DNA of 7,024 nucleotides from an uncultured Ruminococcus sp. (GTDB lineage: Bacteria > Bacillota_A > Clostridia > RUG12999): the NCBI GenBank assembly GCA_902783995.1, contig CACZTG010000013.1, forward strand, positions 1-7,024, given 5' to 3'. Positions 6,418 through 7,024 of the stretch are shown here, piece by piece. How positions within the stretch are numbered: the first letter of the stretch is position 1; each line of letters begins with the position of its first letter. Below the pieces are notes generated by a model. It saw nothing but the letters and a program-made list of their open reading frames with translations. It was not told the origin of the DNA and made no database searches. The position numbers and the translations under genes were made by a program.

Positions 6418-7024
6418 ATGTTTGCTAAATTGGATTTTATAGAAGAAAGATATGAGGAGCTTAACAAAAAGGTCAGCGAGCCTGATGTAATTGCCGATAC
6501 GAAGCTTTGGACAAAGCTGTGCAAGGAGCTGTCGCAAATAACTCCGATTGTTGAAAAATACCGTGAGCATAAAAAGGCCGAAACCGATATATCGGAAGCT
6601 AAAGAAATGCTTGCCGATAAGCTTGATAAGGATTTCAGAGAAATGGTTGAAGCGGAGCTTGAGGACGCAAAGGAAAGGCTTGAAAAAACATCGCACGAGC
6701 TTAAAATACTTCTTTTACCGAGTGACCCGAATGACGAAAAAAATGTTATTGTTGAAATACGCGCGGGTGCCGGCGGAGATGAAGCCGCGCTTTTTGCGGC
6801 GGCTCTTTTCCGAATGTACTCAATGTATGCCGAAAACAACCGCTGGAAAATTGAAATAATGGAACAAAACGAAACAGGTCTCGGAGGTTTTAAAGAAATA
6901 ATTTTCCAGATTTCCGGCACAAGAGTATATTCAAGATTAAAATACGAAAGTGGTGTTCACCGTGTTCAGAGAGTGCCCGAAACGGAATCACAGGGCAGAA
7001 TACACACGTCAACCGTTACGGTCG
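6418..7024 (+). CDS. prfA: Peptide chain release factor 1, N-terminal part (3' truncated by window edge)
   Basis: Release factor 1 recognises UAA and UAG in the ribosomal A site and triggers release of the finished protein. About 202 of the usual roughly 355-360 codons are present. The helical N-terminal domain spans about residues 1-100 and contains charged heptad-like stretches. It is followed by [14 protein letters not shown] (113-126), the class signature, and by [18 protein letters not shown] (177-194). The tripeptide P187-E188-T189 is the PxT stop-codon reading motif of RF1; RF2 would have SPF, so this is prfA and not prfB. PET in place of the E. coli PAT is the form I recall from Bacillus. 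The catalytic GGQ loop lies beyond the window and could not be checked. The frame has no internal stop up to the edge. The ATG at 6418 is supported by AAAGG 9 nt upstream and by the family-like N-terminus. prmC often follows prfA in bacteria but is out of view. Confidence 0.96.
   Translation, partial: MFAKLDFIEERYEELNKKVSEPDVIADTKLWTKLCKELSQITPIVEKYREHKKAETDISEAKEMLADKLDKDFREMVEAELEDAKERLEKTSHELKILLLPSDPNDEKNVIVEIRAGAGGDEAALFAAALFRMYSMYAENNRWKIEIMEQNETGLGGFKEIIFQISGTRVYSRLKYESGVHRVQRVPETESQGRIHTSTVTV

Noticed and set aside
5956..6696. A 246-codon open frame on the - strand spanning the end of the SNF2 gene and the start of prfA
   Set aside because: Its product is a Phe/Leu/Ser/Cys-rich string with no recognisable motif. 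It is the antisense of two firmly identified genes, so it is a by-product of their codon use.
6414..6920. A 168-codon open frame on the - strand opposite prfA
   Set aside because: It is serine- and leucine-rich low-complexity sequence opposite clear RF1 motifs on the + strand.

Overview
The window is an ordinary housekeeping stretch of a bacterial chromosome. It holds six protein-coding genes, all on the + strand and packed almost end to end. In order they are the 3' end of DNA polymerase I (polA), dephospho-CoA kinase (coaE), a small membrane-anchored lytic transglycosylase, an M18 zinc aminopeptidase (apeA-like), a large SWIM/SNF2-family ATPase, and the 5' part of peptide chain release factor 1 (prfA). 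I see no tRNA, rRNA, CRISPR array, insertion sequence, prophage gene or convincing terminator.

The likely source is a Bacillota bacterium of class Clostridia, possibly an uncultured gut-type lineage. This is inferred from the visibly A+T-rich DNA, strong purine-rich Shine-Dalgarno sites, use of ATG, GTG and TTG starts, the polA-coaE-lytic transglycosylase order, the clostridial-type M18 aminopeptidase, the SNF2 protein with an N-terminal SWIM finger, and the PET form of the RF1 recognition tripeptide. Genus or species cannot be read from this. TGA, TAA and TAG all serve as stops, so the code is the standard bacterial one.

Layout: polA ends at 632; coaE follows after 10 nt, the transglycosylase after 5 nt, apeA after 4 nt and the SNF2 gene after 15 nt. 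prfA begins 36 nt further on. No gap is long enough for a normal promoter plus terminator, except marginally the last one. The simplest reading is one transcription unit, with its promoter upstream of the window and prfA either co-transcribed or served by a weak local promoter. The genes do not form one pathway. They cover DNA replication and repair, CoA synthesis, peptidoglycan remodelling, peptide turnover, a nucleic-acid-dependent ATPase of unknown role, and translation termination.

No new multi-gene system is evident. The points most worth a second look are the SWIM/SNF2 ATPase sitting in a core operon without defence partners, its TTG start, a replaced conserved glutamate in CoaE, and a ten-codon UAG-terminated mini-ORF overlapping the prfA start (speculative).
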